A stretch of 15,273 nucleotides of DNA from Saccoglossus kowalevskii. Taxonomy: Eukaryota > Hemichordata > Enteropneusta > Harrimaniidae. Location: NCBI RefSeq assembly GCF_000003605.2, contig NW_003119430.1, forward strand, positions 332,033 through 347,305. Direction: 5' to 3'. Shown piece after piece: positions 1 to 8,617 of this stretch. The translations under genes were made by a program, and so were the position numbers. Positions within the stretch are counted from its first letter, which is position 1. Each line of letters starts with the position of its first letter. Under the pieces are notes generated by a model that ran no database searches, was not told the DNA's origin, and worked only from the letters and a program-made list of their open reading frames with translations.

Positions 1-1380
1 AAAATACCGTAAGTGATATCTATTTTGCATCTTACAGTGTTTCTTTGTTTTGTGTCTTGTCCTCATATAGCAACACTATGAACGTTCAATATGTGAACAA
101 TATCAAATGTTAATAACTTCTATCTGACTATTCTTTTGAAGTAAGCGACGACCGAAAATGTCTCCAAGCATGAACACGGATTCATCCATTACCATGGCAA
201 CTAGTTATTGCACCTGGGTTCTAATCTCACACCTAAAAGAAATCTGTCGAACACAATCATTATTTAATGATTAGGATTATACACAGCGTCAGAATAATGA
301 CATCGTGGCTTGTAATATTATCGGTGTATTGTTAGTAAAAGGTTAGACACTAACGGTGTACAAATCGTAGGTGATAATACTATTAAATGTACAGTTAAAA
401 ACCAAACCTAGTTATTGCAGTACTCTGTCGGTAAATCCGATCCTTTTTTTCACTGCTTTGTGATTTTATTCTCAATTTAATCTTACTTAGCCCGATGACG
501 CGCAGATCGGTGCAATCAGTATTTTGTTGCAGTAACCCCCGTGTATTGCCATGTATTGACTTATTATCTCCATCAGTGATGCAAGTACCGAGTGGTCAAT
601 TTATTTTGCATTCCTGTGACAATATTACATCATAATATAACACCAAGCTATGCTCAACTAGTTGTATCAATCTCAAACAACGATATTTGATTTAATAAAC
701 ATACCCCGCAAAATATTACCCCCAAAAAGGAAGTCGGAAAGGTTACGTAATAACAAAACGTGAAGTAAAATGTGCCAGGCGTGTAACCGGTGTAAATGGC
801 GCATACAATTCTTGTTGCACTCATTATGGTTGAAAGTAGTAATTCATACTTTTTATTGTATCACACCTCTGCTATAGCTATGTTAAAATTTGACATATCT
901 TTTTTCAGCTTGCTGTTGTGAATGCATTGTTTATGATAAGTATAATGTGGTTGAGTAGAATGGACAAGCTTTTATCTCCCAAGATAATTTGTTTGTTGTT
1001 AATTAATTTTGAATTCATATAGCCTTACCCCAAATATTGTACATGGATCTCGATAAAACCTGGACTGCTTCACACTCAACAAATAGATGAATTAATGTTT
1101 CTGGAGTGTGTTACGTCAGAAAGTGCGAACTTACTAATGTTGAATTCACATGGAATAACATTTCATTTGTATAAAGAATATTGTGGCTTAATTTCTATTG
1201 CATTTTTCGGATTTTGTTGCAGATTGTAATTTCAAAGGACAGAGAATAAATAAATGTCCAGTCAGGGTAGGCTACAATAAACAGATTATTAAAGAAGGTC
1301 TGACTTTTTGGAGTGAAAAAAAAAAAAGAATTTGTTATTAATCTACAAACTCTTTTTTTTGTGTACACTTTTCTAAACAA
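1..1380. other. no recognisable gene
   Basis: AT-rich, unique-looking sequence. No long open frame, repeat array or RNA gene could be supported on either strand. It contains an RFX-type X-box (listed separately), an A-run at about 1316-1327 and a T-run near 1352-1360. The T-run could mark the poly(A) end of the minus-strand LINE to its right, but that is not provable here. Confidence 0.6.
188..201. promoter_or_regulatory. RFX-type X-box (palindromic)
   Basis: The 14-mer ATTACCATGGCAAC matches the palindromic RFX X-box consensus GTTRCCATGGYAAC at 13 of 14 positions. RFX factors bind such sites in animals, notably in promoters of ciliary genes. No associated gene is visible within the window, so function is inferred from the motif only and a chance match is possible. 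Confidence 0.4.
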
Positions 1381-1915
1381 CTAACGACTTCCCCTGACAT
1401 AAATGATTAAAGTATCTGTTGGTGTTATATGTGTAATGATGCACTTTCCATTCGACAGAAATTGCTGAGATAAAACCTTTCCAAAGAAGAAATTGTGATT
1501 GATTGATTTCATTCGAAGGGGAAATATAGTCATCCTAAATCTGCATAAAATTGGGGGCATGTTGAATGACTCCACAGGACAATTTGAAGATAACCTGTTC
1601 CCCTACTGGCTTTAGATAATGGTCAAAAACAAGCATCCAAGGGTGAAAAGTATCAGAGAGATAATGCTTGACCCACATTACTTTAAAGGCTTTTTGCATT
1701 GCACAAATACCCAACATACCCAAACCCCCCTTGACCTATGTCATCTATCATAGTGTTGCGTGCTATTCTGTCATGTCCATTCCACAAAAAGAAGTATATT
1801 TCAGAATTTATAATTCGAATATCTTTGTTATGAACATTGATCAAGTTTCAAATATATAACATCTTTGGAATTACTAGAGTTTTAATAATCTGGATTTTGC
1901 CAATAATGGGAAGAT
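1381..1915 (-). pseudogene. LINE ORF2 C-terminal region after the RT (decayed)
   Basis: On the minus strand, LPIIGKIQIIKTLVIPKMLY (about 1913-1852) matches the 'LxLxGKIxIIKTLxIxKxxY' block behind L1-type palms. INSEIYFFLWNGHDRIAR follows near 1805-1750, then a GGFG/GMLGICAMQKAFKVMWVKHYL segment like 'GGLGMxxxxxxxKALKxxWxxRL'. The frame changes within a run of G residues (C residues on the plus strand, about 1721-1730), consistent with a one-base slip. The remaining sequence down to 1381 has open frames in two phases with LINE-like composition but no motif I can name. It is degraded coding sequence with no sign of host use. Confidence 0.75.
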
Positions 1916-1984
1916 TACAAATCGCATAAACATCCGTTTTAATCTTATGTTCTACAATTATAATTCCACGCACATTACTATTAT

Positions 1985-2280
1985 GCTGCAGAAAAAGTCC
2001 TAGCGAAAAAATAAACAATATAGGTGAAAGGGGGTCTCCTTGCCCTACCTCCTAAAAGAACCATAACACAGCTATGTGGGTTTGAAAAGAAAATACCCAC
2101 TTTATAAGGGAGGGGCCAAAATTAAACTATTCGAGGCAGTCAAACATAAATTTTCATTCTAGCCGGTCAAAAGCTTTTTGACAATCAATTGCCATTAATA
2201 TACGAGTTTCATGTGTATCTTTTGTGTATTCCATAACCCCGTCAATAAGACGTACACACCGACCAATTGTTCTATTTTTC
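1985..2280 (-). pseudogene. LINE reverse transcriptase, palm motifs A and B
   Basis: Minus-strand reading shows CVRLIDGVMEYTKDTHETR followed by ILMAIDCQKAFDRLE at about 2270-2157. This holds palm motif A with its catalytic Asp. An FNFGPSLIKWV-like block lies near 2130-2095, then QGDPLSPILFIFSLG at 2042-1998 (motif B). Stops occur after motif A and before motif B. Downstream of motif B the frame runs to TDVYA and then jumps to a segment normally found far later, so the two Asp residues of motif C are missing (see findings). This RT cannot be catalytically active. Confidence 0.85.
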
Positions 2281-2316
2281 CCAATCACTATATCTAATAC
2301 CCTACAATACATCTTT

Positions 2317-2575
2317 CTACAAATTTATAATCTGTTTTGAGCAAAGCTATTGGGCGCCAGCTTGAAATATATCTCTTAGCTTTATCTTCTTTTTCAGTCA
2401 ATGTGATTACCTCTTGATATTAGCTGTTTGACAGAAGTCCCTTTTCATGTGAGTCATTCAAAGCATTTATAACGTATATGCCAATTAGGGGGCAGAATGT
2501 TGAATAAAATAATTCAACTGTTAGGCCATTACTCCCTGGTGTTTTATTTTGTTCATACTGTTTAGTGAATTAAGT
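2317..2575 (-). pseudogene. LINE reverse transcriptase, fingers region (decayed)
   Basis: Minus-strand translation gives NKTPGSNGLTVE near 2560-2525, and then VITLTEKEDKAKRYISSWRP and IALLKTDYKF at about 2410-2321. These match the L1/Tx1 pattern 'NKSPGxDGL' and 'ITLxPKKDKDxxxIxNWRPISLLNxDYKI', which form the RT fingers. A stop interrupts the frame between the two blocks (near 2430). The order and spacing fit a normal RT apart from these lesions. Family assignment is secure at the level of L1-like non-LTR retrotransposons; the exact clade would need a profile search. Confidence 0.8.
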
Positions 2576-2877
2576 CCCTCCTCCAAACACAGAGGCCCTT
2601 CACCAGAATCTCGGTCTCTCTGTTCAAGTTTAGGAATGTTTTTATTATTTTTGAAAAAACACATCACTGATAGCTTTAGTGTGTACAGTAGCTGAAAGAA
2701 CGAGAAGCATAGAGACTAGAGTAAATCTCATGAATATGTGCTTGTATATCAATTGGGTTTAATCATTTTTATGCATTATATTTTTTTAGGCCCACAAAAT
2801 ATTTGATATGTTTTCCCCCATTTCGTACCAATCTACTCTAGCACGAACAATTGCCCCTTCTGTCAAATAATCATATT

Positions 2878-3096
2878 CTAGTTTGAGACCCCTTTGAATT
2901 GCTTCAATGTTTGTTTTAATCTCATTAGATTCATTTTACGCAGCTCCATGTCCAGTACTCTTAGCCTTGATTCTAATTTATCAATCATTTTAATCAGCTT
3001 TTCGGATTTATGTTTACTGAATTCAATTGTGGTTACTTCAATATTGATTGATTGATTGATGTGTAAGGATATTTCCCACAATGCAATGCTTATCAA
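2878..3096 (-). pseudogene. LINE ORF2 linker upstream of the RT
   Basis: An open stretch of 72 codons begins with an ALWEISLHI-like segment and continues with a charged, Leu-rich helix (KLESRLRVLDMELRKM). In L1/Tx1-type ORF2 this position, between endonuclease and reverse transcriptase, typically has a 'WWExxK..IRxFSIxYSK' segment followed by a charged helix, and the match in kind and position is good. The next codons on the minus strand (about 2790-2880) read GAIVRARVDWYEMGE, the conserved segment that precedes the RT fingers, before a stop. A small GATT tandem run (about 3044-3059) falls within it. It is part of the LINE relic, not an independent gene. Confidence 0.7.
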
Positions 3097-3115
3097 ATAT
3101 ATTCAACGAACCACT

Positions 3116-3700
3116 CCGATATTGGAGTTGCTGTCGAGAAAAACAAATGACAGAACTAGACTCAGTGAGAAGAGGGAGGTACATATAGCAATTTAAGAGT
3201 CATTGAGTGTAAGAATACAAGGTCTGTCTGTTCATTCCAAAAACTAAATTTCAGAAATATATAGCCTTGATAAAAAAAAAAACAAGTGATCCAATTGTAC
3301 ATTGATCAGCGAGCGGAAGAGGAGCAAACATTTGTGAATAAACAAATATGTCTGATATTCAAAATGGAATCATGGGTAATTTTTTTTTTTAATCTGTGAT
3401 CCAAAGCTAATAAATATATAACGTCGATATTTATATGGCCTGATTACCTTCCTATTATTTAATGGGTCTGAGCTTTATATATTTATATGTCTTCTCATTT
3501 TTTGTCAAATTGAAATGGTAGAATACATATACCTTGGGGTATCACAGGCGTATTTAATGTGCTGTGCACGTTATTATTCTGTTCCACCATCATCTTGCAG
3601 TAAAAGCGGCAGAGCGATCACGTGACGGGCCACAAAAGTAGTGCGCGTTCGAAGTCCGTGAAATTAAACAATGTAATTTACACGCGCTATGTACGTTATA
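3116..3700. other. no recognisable gene
   Basis: AT-rich sequence with homopolymer runs (A-run near 3271-3281, T-run near 3380-3390). CpG content appears to rise after about 3600, where there is an E-box CACGTG (about 3619-3624) within ATCACGTGACG. No gene or repeat is supported. Confidence 0.5.
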
Positions 3701-4045
3701 TGCGACCCACACAGAAGTGAAGCGTTATGACGACGTTATGACGACTGTGACGCATGCACATAAATGGGTTTGGTGTCCATCATTGGTGTCAATGTCAGGC
3801 TACGTCATTGCCAGTCTGTCCTGTACATGTTGCAATCAAGGCCGCGGAAGCAAAGCGGAGCATAAATTGACCTTTATGAGTGTGATTGAAAGCCAATCGA
3901 GTGTGTTCGTATTAATGAGAACAACGATGGTGTTTATTAAATCTATGTCGGTATTGAGTTTTGGCGACAAGCTCCCAATCGACTTAGAAATTATCATGGC
4001 GTGTCCAACGAGTCGAGAAATTACCCAAGCTATAAAATTAGAACA

Positions 4046-4065
4046 TACTAGTACTAGTACTAGTA
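4046..4065. repeat. short (TACTAG)n tandem repeat
   Basis: A little over three units of TACTAG, directly next to the left end of MITE copy 1. The unit contains the palindrome ACTAGT. Confidence 0.8.
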
Positions 4066-4075
4066 TATGGTTTAA

Positions 4076-4205
4076 AGCAGGGGAGCCGTCACCTGCGCAT
4101 GCGTCAGAAGGCCACAGCGTGTCATTGTTTACAAACAAGCGTCTATTAATGAGCCTTTGCGTTTTAGCGTGTGTTGTCATCGTCGATTGGGACTCAATTC
4201 TCGCG
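4076..4205. mobile_element. TTAA-flanked MITE, copy 1 (right end lost)
   Basis: The left end begins with AGCAGGGGAGCCGTC just after TTAA (4072-4075). That terminus is shared, with changes, by copies 2, 3 and 4. The body (about 4091-4205) matches copy 2 at 5690-5805 closely, including CACCTGCGCATGCGTCAG, GTGTCATTGTTTACAAAC and the segment ending ACTCAATTCTCGCG. After about 4205 the similarity stops, so the right terminal repeat is missing. It is non-autonomous with no transposase. The element lies inside the 200-codon open frame. Confidence 0.7.
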
Positions 4206-4440
4206 GTCAGCTATTTCTTGCCTAGTATTGGTACACGTCCATTCTTGCACTCCGCAGTAGAAATTGTGGGGATTTACAAACTTAACGGTGTCTTGGTTTG
4301 GGGTTGTATGCACTATTAGTTTGGTTAAATCATTGATTTGCCTCACATCCTGTTTGGCTAAATTGCGAAATAAAAGAATGAGGGTGGACTACAGTTACAA
4401 TTGAACGACTTCATATCGACATCCCCAACTAAGTATATTT

Positions 4441-4513
4441 GTGTAAACTCGTGTCAGATGTGTGTGTTCGTGTAAGCTCGCGTCAGATCAGGGTGTTCGT
4501 TTGAACTCGTGTA
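4441..4513 (+). repeat. 29-bp tandem repeat, about 2.5 units
   Basis: Units at 4441-4469 and 4470-4498 both follow GTGTAARCTCGYGTCAGAT...GTGTTC, and a third starts at 4499 (GTTTGAACTCGTGTA). The third is interrupted by the mariner MITE. Sequence past the element (4870 onward, TATGTTCATGTGAACACG) looks like the rest of a shortened third unit and the start of a fourth. Confidence 0.75.
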
Positions 4514-4869
4514 CGAGGGGCGTTCAATAAGTAATGCCTCTGACCCATTTCTCATAGCAGGAGGTTAATGAAACTTGGCACAGTTATTAGTCTTTCTCTA
4601 AATAGGAACCACCCATCGTTTTATGCAGCTCAGGACACCGTTTTTGTAGAACACCCCGGGTTGGTCCTCCAACCACGTCGTAACTTCAGAAATCAAGGCT
4701 GCATCATCTGGGAAACACTTTCCTTTCAAAAACAACTTCATGCCTGGGAAGAGATGAAAGTCAGGAGAGTAAGGGGGTGGGAGAGGATTTCTTAGCCACA
4801 AGCTCGTGCGTCTGGTCTGGCGACATGTGAGTTGGTGGGTCAGGGGCATTACTTATTGAAAGCCCCACG
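4514..4869 (-). mobile_element. mariner MITE, complete with TIRs and TA duplication
   Basis: A 356-bp element. Its terminal inverted repeats are 34 bp each (4514-4547 and 4836-4869) and differ at three positions; the shared core is TTCAATAAGTAATGCC. TA lies directly outside both ends (4512-4513 and 4870-4871), the target duplication of Tc1/mariner elements. Inside, the minus strand keeps the C-terminal part of a mariner transposase. It is therefore an internally deleted derivative that could move only if a full-length relative supplied transposase. The high TIR agreement suggests a fairly young insertion, but age cannot be calculated from one copy. Confidence 0.92.
4598..4849 (-). pseudogene. 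mariner transposase, C-terminal fragment
   Basis: An 83-codon open frame whose ATG lies in the right terminal repeat. Residues 25-34 read PPYSPDFHLF, matching the mariner signature 'PPYSPDLAPSDYHLF' that carries the third catalytic Asp of the DD34D triad. Five residues seem to be missing between SPD and HLF. GMKLFLKGKCF, WLEDQ (59-63), FYKNGV (67-72) and CIKRW (75-79) follow in the order expected of a mariner C-terminus. The N-terminal DNA-binding domain and the first two catalytic Asp residues are gone; the deletion joint lies close to residues 10-20. It cannot be an active transposase. Making a DNA-binding or inhibitory peptide is conceivable but unsupported. Confidence 0.88.
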
Positions 4870-4871
4870 TA

Positions 4872-5300
4872 TGTTCATGTGAACACGTTGGCTCATTTTC
4901 AATAAGATGCGCTCTCTGTCAACAAAGCGAAGTTTTAATGTGAACATGATCAAAATAAATAAAAACAACATATAAATAAAAGCAACTTCGCTCAAATCCA
5001 AAACCCAGTCTAGTTGTCTGTGTTGTCTTCGTCGTCTAAAAAATAGCAAATCTCTCAAAACTGTTTTGTTTGTTTGTTTGTTTGTTTTTTCGTTGACGAC
5101 CGACTGTACAGTATATTTAATTCCCAACGCTGTGGATGGAACGATGTATTATATGTCTAATTTCTAACGGCATCGCTATTGTTATTTAAGAAGATGTTAT
5201 GTATCGGCAGGGCAATGGAGACAATGCCATTCAAATTATAAAAAGTCGTTAGAGTTATAAATGCGACTAAGAGAGTGTTTTATTAACACGTGTTTAAACC
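4872..5300. other. no recognisable gene; (GTTT)n run
   Basis: AT-rich sequence. The only clear feature is a short (GTTT)n tract at about 5064-5090. The minus-strand open frame across it is low-complexity and has no family resemblance. Confidence 0.55.
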
Positions 5301-5304
5301 TTCC

Positions 5305-5520
5305 GCTGCATGGATGGCGTAATGGCTGAGCCGGTCACACATAGCCCGCCAGCTGAACGGATGACGTAATGGCTAAGCCGGTCACACATAGCCTGCAAGC
5401 TGAACGGATGACGTAATGGCTGAGCCGGTCGCACATAGCCTGCCAGCTGAACGGATGACGTAATGGCTGAGCCGGTCACACATAGCCTGCCAGCTGAATG
5501 GATGACGTAATGGCTGAGCC
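5305..5520. repeat. 47-bp minisatellite, about 4.6 units
   Basis: Unit starts at 5305, 5352, 5399, 5446 and 5493 are exactly 47 bp apart; the last unit is partial. Each unit contains GATGRCGTAATGGCTRAGCC, and the full units also carry GGTCRCACATAGCC. Units 2-4 are almost identical, while the first differs more (GCATGGATGGCG). 47 is not a multiple of three, so open frames through the array shift phase each unit and are not evidence of a repeat protein. Most units contain TGACGTAA (CRE/C/EBP-like), and CAGCTG (E-box) occurs at several unit junctions. Confidence 0.95.
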
Positions 5521-5679
5521 CCTCATCAGTGAGTATGCACAAAATGTACCCCCAATCGCGCTCAAATCATGGAGGTATAAACAGAATATATACCTTCATG
5601 ATGTCTGTAACTGAGATTTCTAAGCCCATGTCTAATTTGCACTGAATCGCCCTGAATCATTGATATGCAAATATCCAAA

Positions 5680-5829
5680 TAGCGTCCTCACCTGCGCATG
5701 CGTCAGATGGCCTTAGCGTGTCATTGTTTACAAACAAGCGTCTACGCATGAGCCTTTGCGTTTAGCGTGTGTTGTTATCATTGCTTGAAACTCAATTCCC
5801 GCGCATGCGCAGATGACGACTCTCCCGCT
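5680..5829. mobile_element. TTAA-flanked MITE, copy 2
   Basis: The body matches copy 1 over about 115 bp (from CACCTGCGCATGCG to ACTCAATTCCCGCG). Unlike copy 1 it keeps the right terminal repeat. The reverse complement of 5829-5800 reads AGCGGGAGAGTCGTCATCTG and continues CGCATGCGC, which pairs with the left CACCTGCGCATGCG. The left tip is shortened by about six bases compared with copy 1. The right flank is TTAT, a likely mutated TTAA. Both ends contain TGCGCATGCG, resembling the NRF-1 palindrome. It is non-autonomous with no coding capacity. Confidence 0.75.
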
Positions 5830-5833
5830 TTAT

Positions 5834-7144
5834 AATATGCGCTAGGGGTACAACCTATGCACTCATCGTTGAATTCAGAAAGCCTCATTAAATAAAGTGA
5901 TGGCCGATTGGGATGAAACTTCGTATATAATTTAATAAATACAGTTGATAAATAAATCGATTTATGAAAAGAAATCAATTACCCACTACCAATTATACGA
6001 GTGTGAAAATATTAAACTGACAAAGTCATTCTTCGGTGTGCATAGTTTTCATTAATAATTGACATCATTGCAATATTTTACGGGAGAAAATAATGTTATC
6101 CAATACTAGTATATCATTGTGTAATTCGGGAAGTGTCATTCGAATTTGAACGTCGTGATCGCTGACCGTGTGGCATAAGGTAGCAACCTACTCATAATTT
6201 TTCGGGGAAAAAAGTTGGTCATAAATCGCATGACAACGTTCATTAGTTTATAAATACAATCATTATAGTTTCATGGTAGCATGAAACAACATTTAAGTGT
6301 TACAATCCTGTATTTTAAGAAATTGTCCCGTATTCGAAATTTGTCGCGATTTTTAGAATAAAATGGCCGCCATTCAATATACAATCATCATTTACTCAAA
6401 AAATACTAACGGCTGGTGACACCAAACTGTTTTGCAGTCAATATCCTGATAACATTTTTGAATTAACGTAGCAGTATCATCCTTTGTCGTTTTGTAGTTC
6501 TCCGTGTAGAAATTAGCAAATATCTCAAAAACACAGTCGGTGATTCGCCGCAGAGGGCGCAAAAATCCAATTATTCACTAAATCACTTGATTTCATAGTA
6601 GGCTATCATGATACCTCGACTCCGTGTATAGAGGCATTATTCTGGACTCATATTTGCATATCTAAGGTATAAATATAATCATCGCTAATGTTGGATATTT
6701 ATAATGTTTCCCATCCCCCATAACTCACGTTTGGACGTTTCACATGTGAAGTGCTTCCATGCATCTTGTAATTCACAAAACAAAAATCATCGCATCAGAT
6801 AGGGAGATCTCGGGAGTGGGTGTCCCCTCCCATCTTCAGACGAGCAAAGCCTCGACACTGTCTCCTGGCATCTAAGTGTTTTACTGATGTAAAATAACTA
6901 TAAATAAAACCCACCTATACTGATTCTCGACCAATCAGAATGCCCCGTCGTGGGATTTAATATATACTAAATTCAATGTCCAAAAAAAAATTATACAAAT
7001 CACATCAAAAATTAAATACTGGAAAAGTTTTACTGCGCTAAGAAGAAACCACAAAGGCAACGTTCGAACATACCCCCACACAACATACGGCAGAGACGCT
7101 ACGCATTGAGTCATCTAGAAAACGATGATGATTCACATTTGGCC
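5834..7144. other. no recognisable gene
   Basis: About 1.3 kb without a supportable gene on either strand. Isolated motifs are the palindrome AATGGCCGCCATT (6363-6375, two inverted YY1-like cores), a CTCF-like 14-mer (6547-6560), and an octamer ATTTGCAT (6652-6659) followed by TATAAATA (6668-6675). None is backed by an adjacent coding exon. Confidence 0.55.
6547..6560 (+). promoter_or_regulatory. CTCF-like site
   Basis: GCCGCAGAGGGCGC agrees with the animal CTCF core consensus CCASYAGRKGGCRS at 12 of 14 positions, including the whole AGRKGGCRS half. CTCF is widely conserved in bilaterians and organises chromatin. Chance matches are common, so this is only a candidate. Confidence 0.25.
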
Positions 7145-7146
7145 TA

Positions 7147-7478
7147 TCCTCGGGGGGGGGGGCGGACATCCGGGTATTTTCTACCGCCTGGCAACCCTCG
7201 CGGTGAAAACAAAGACCAAAAACTCGCAGAAAACGGTATTTTGCGATGGTTGTTTAGAGTCCCCTGAACAGTGTAACAAGATTAGCCCTACGTGTGTAAC
7301 ATATATGAATTTGGTTGTTTAGGATTACTTCAAAGTTGAGTTTGTGTTGTTTTCTCGAGTTTTCACCGGCTCCACCGGCGTTCCACAGCAGCGCGCACAA
7401 AGCCCATAGAAATACGTGGTACAGTGGTGTGCGTCTTAGCAACGTAGAACGTCCGTGACGTAGCTCCGCCCCCGAGGA
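7147..7478. mobile_element. TA-flanked MITE, second family, complete copy
   Basis: The element runs from TCCTCGGGGG at 7147 to CCCCCGAGGA at 7478, with TA directly outside both ends (7145-7146 and 7479-7480). The inverted ends share TCCTCGGGGGCGGA, but the left one carries an expanded run of 11 G. The interior matches 11271-11521 closely, so this is a dispersed repeat. The flanking TA suggests a Tc1/mariner-type or other TA-targeting transposase. No transposase coding is present; open frames in it (plus 65 codons, minus 85 codons) are not recognisable and the second copy does not preserve them fully. Confidence 0.75.
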
Positions 7479-7767
7479 TACGATTTCTAGAATTGGATTA
7501 TGAATATTCATGAGTTGATATTATGCAGGTTCACTGCCATGATTTCAGTATTCAATTTTTAAGAGAACAATTACTGTACATACCGAAGACCAATGTTTAC
7601 GAACGTGTGCTGCATTTTCGGAATGCGAATAATATTAGCGAAAATAAGGGCATGGTTTCATTTCTCATTACGAATATTTCAGTGCAGACTTAGTGACAGG
7701 CTCACAAAAATGGTTTTAAAAGCCTGAGAATTTCCCCAAAAATATATATCTGTCAGTGACTAAAAAC

Positions 7768-7891
<124 letters not shown>

Positions 7892-8596
7892 GTCAAAGGT
7901 AATTTAACTAATGTATTCGTTTTGATGCTTGTGTTTCGTAATAAATTCCAATTAAGCACGGTGGCAAATTGTCAAGGTGTAGTACACTACGTATTCAGTT
8001 TGCATTGACCTTCAATTTGGGTTGCACCAACACGTTTGCGTTTTAGCAAAGATCAAATTGACCGTCACCTGCCTTACCGACAAGGGACATTAACGTTCTG
8101 ATACATTGACGTGTTGGGATGGACATGCGTGGTGTTCGTATGTTATTGTTGTTCGAATCCCTTTGAGGCTGCTGTAATTGACACGACACCACGGATAATA
8201 GCTACTTCTGGGTTTTCAACGACAGTTTGACAGGTTAAAGAGAGATCAGACAGACGTTAATCAGAACAAACTGCGTCATGTACAAAGTCTGAAAGCAAAC
8301 AAAAACTCGAATAATAAGTTTAAGTGAAGGTGTGTAAAATAAAAACAACTCTGCGTGACTGGGTGGAAATTTATTACGCAGGTTTAAGTACTTAATGTAC
8401 TATAGTTTGTACTATGACATAATAGTAATAGCTAAGTAATAATGGCTCAGTATTACATGGATTACAAATATGAACAAAACGCTAAATTCAACTCATGGTT
8501 CTGATGATGAAACGCTAAAGCATGCATCATGCTATGTTAATTTAATAAGAAAATCACCGTGTTTCTGATTGAAATAAAAACAATTTTGCCGCAACG
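7892..8596. other. no recognisable gene
   Basis: No gene supported. GTTCGAATCC at about 8155-8164 resembles a Pol III B-box, but no tRNA fold or A-box goes with it. Short segments near 8034-8073 (TTTGCGTTTTAGC and CCGTCACCTGC) also occur in MITE copy 1, in the other order; this may be debris of the same family. Confidence 0.5.
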
Positions 8597-8617
8597 TTTT
8601 TTTTTTTTTTTTTTTTT
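8597..8617. repeat. poly(T) tract, 21 nt
   Basis: An uninterrupted run of 21 T. It could be the tail of a minus-strand retrotransposed copy, but no retroelement body is recognisable on its right and no target duplication is visible. Confidence 0.8.

Larger units (their letters stand above)
1381..3110 (-). mobile_element. L1/Tx1-like LINE relic (ORF2 fragment)
   Basis: Minus-strand remnant of a non-LTR retrotransposon of the L1/Tx1 type. Reading from high to low coordinates, the expected order of ORF2 segments appears: the linker after the endonuclease, a GAIVRARVDW-like block, an NKTPGSNG block, the WRPIALLKTDYK block, palm motif A (AIDCQKAFD), the FNFG block, palm motif B (QGDPLSP), the GKIQIIKTL block and the C-terminal MWVKHYL region. 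The blocks lie in different frames with stops between them, so the copy is dead. No endonuclease domain is seen beyond about 3110, consistent with 5' truncation, which is common in LINEs. The lower boundary and poly(A) end are uncertain. Confidence 0.85.
3717..4319 (+). other. 200-codon open frame, probably not a gene
   Basis: ATG to TAG, 200 codons, the longest open frame in the window. Against it being a gene: codons about 120-163 come from a transposon (MITE copy 1); another stretch is the hexanucleotide repeat at 4046-4065; the opposite strand is also open for 114 codons over 3836-4180, showing simply that stops are scarce here; and no domain, signal peptide or recognisable family is visible. 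The first 110 residues look compositionally unremarkable and I do not recognise them. A lineage-specific gene that absorbed a MITE remains possible but unsupported. Confidence 0.3.

Noticed and set aside
1-14. GTAAGT at position 9 as a splice donor of an exon running in from the left
   Set aside because: Only eight bases precede it in the window, so neither frame nor exon can be tested.
5294-5542. 82-codon minus-strand frame as a repeat protein
   Set aside because: It is the 47-bp minisatellite read through; the unit is not a multiple of three, so each unit is read in a different frame.
6640-6680. Pol II/III promoter from octamer plus TATAAATA
   Set aside because: Both motifs are AT-rich and expected by chance here; no snRNA-like or coding sequence follows.
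6790-6880. Minus-strand reading with SEDGRG-like peptide as an exon
   Set aside because: No splice sites, short frame and no recognisable family.
8034-8075. Another copy of the TTAA MITE
   Set aside because: Only two short words (13 and 11 nt) are shared with copy 1, in reversed order and wrong spacing; at best debris.
8100-8180. tRNA or SINE suggested by GTTCGAATCC
   Set aside because: The T-stem does not pair, and no A-box or acceptor stem is found at the proper distance.
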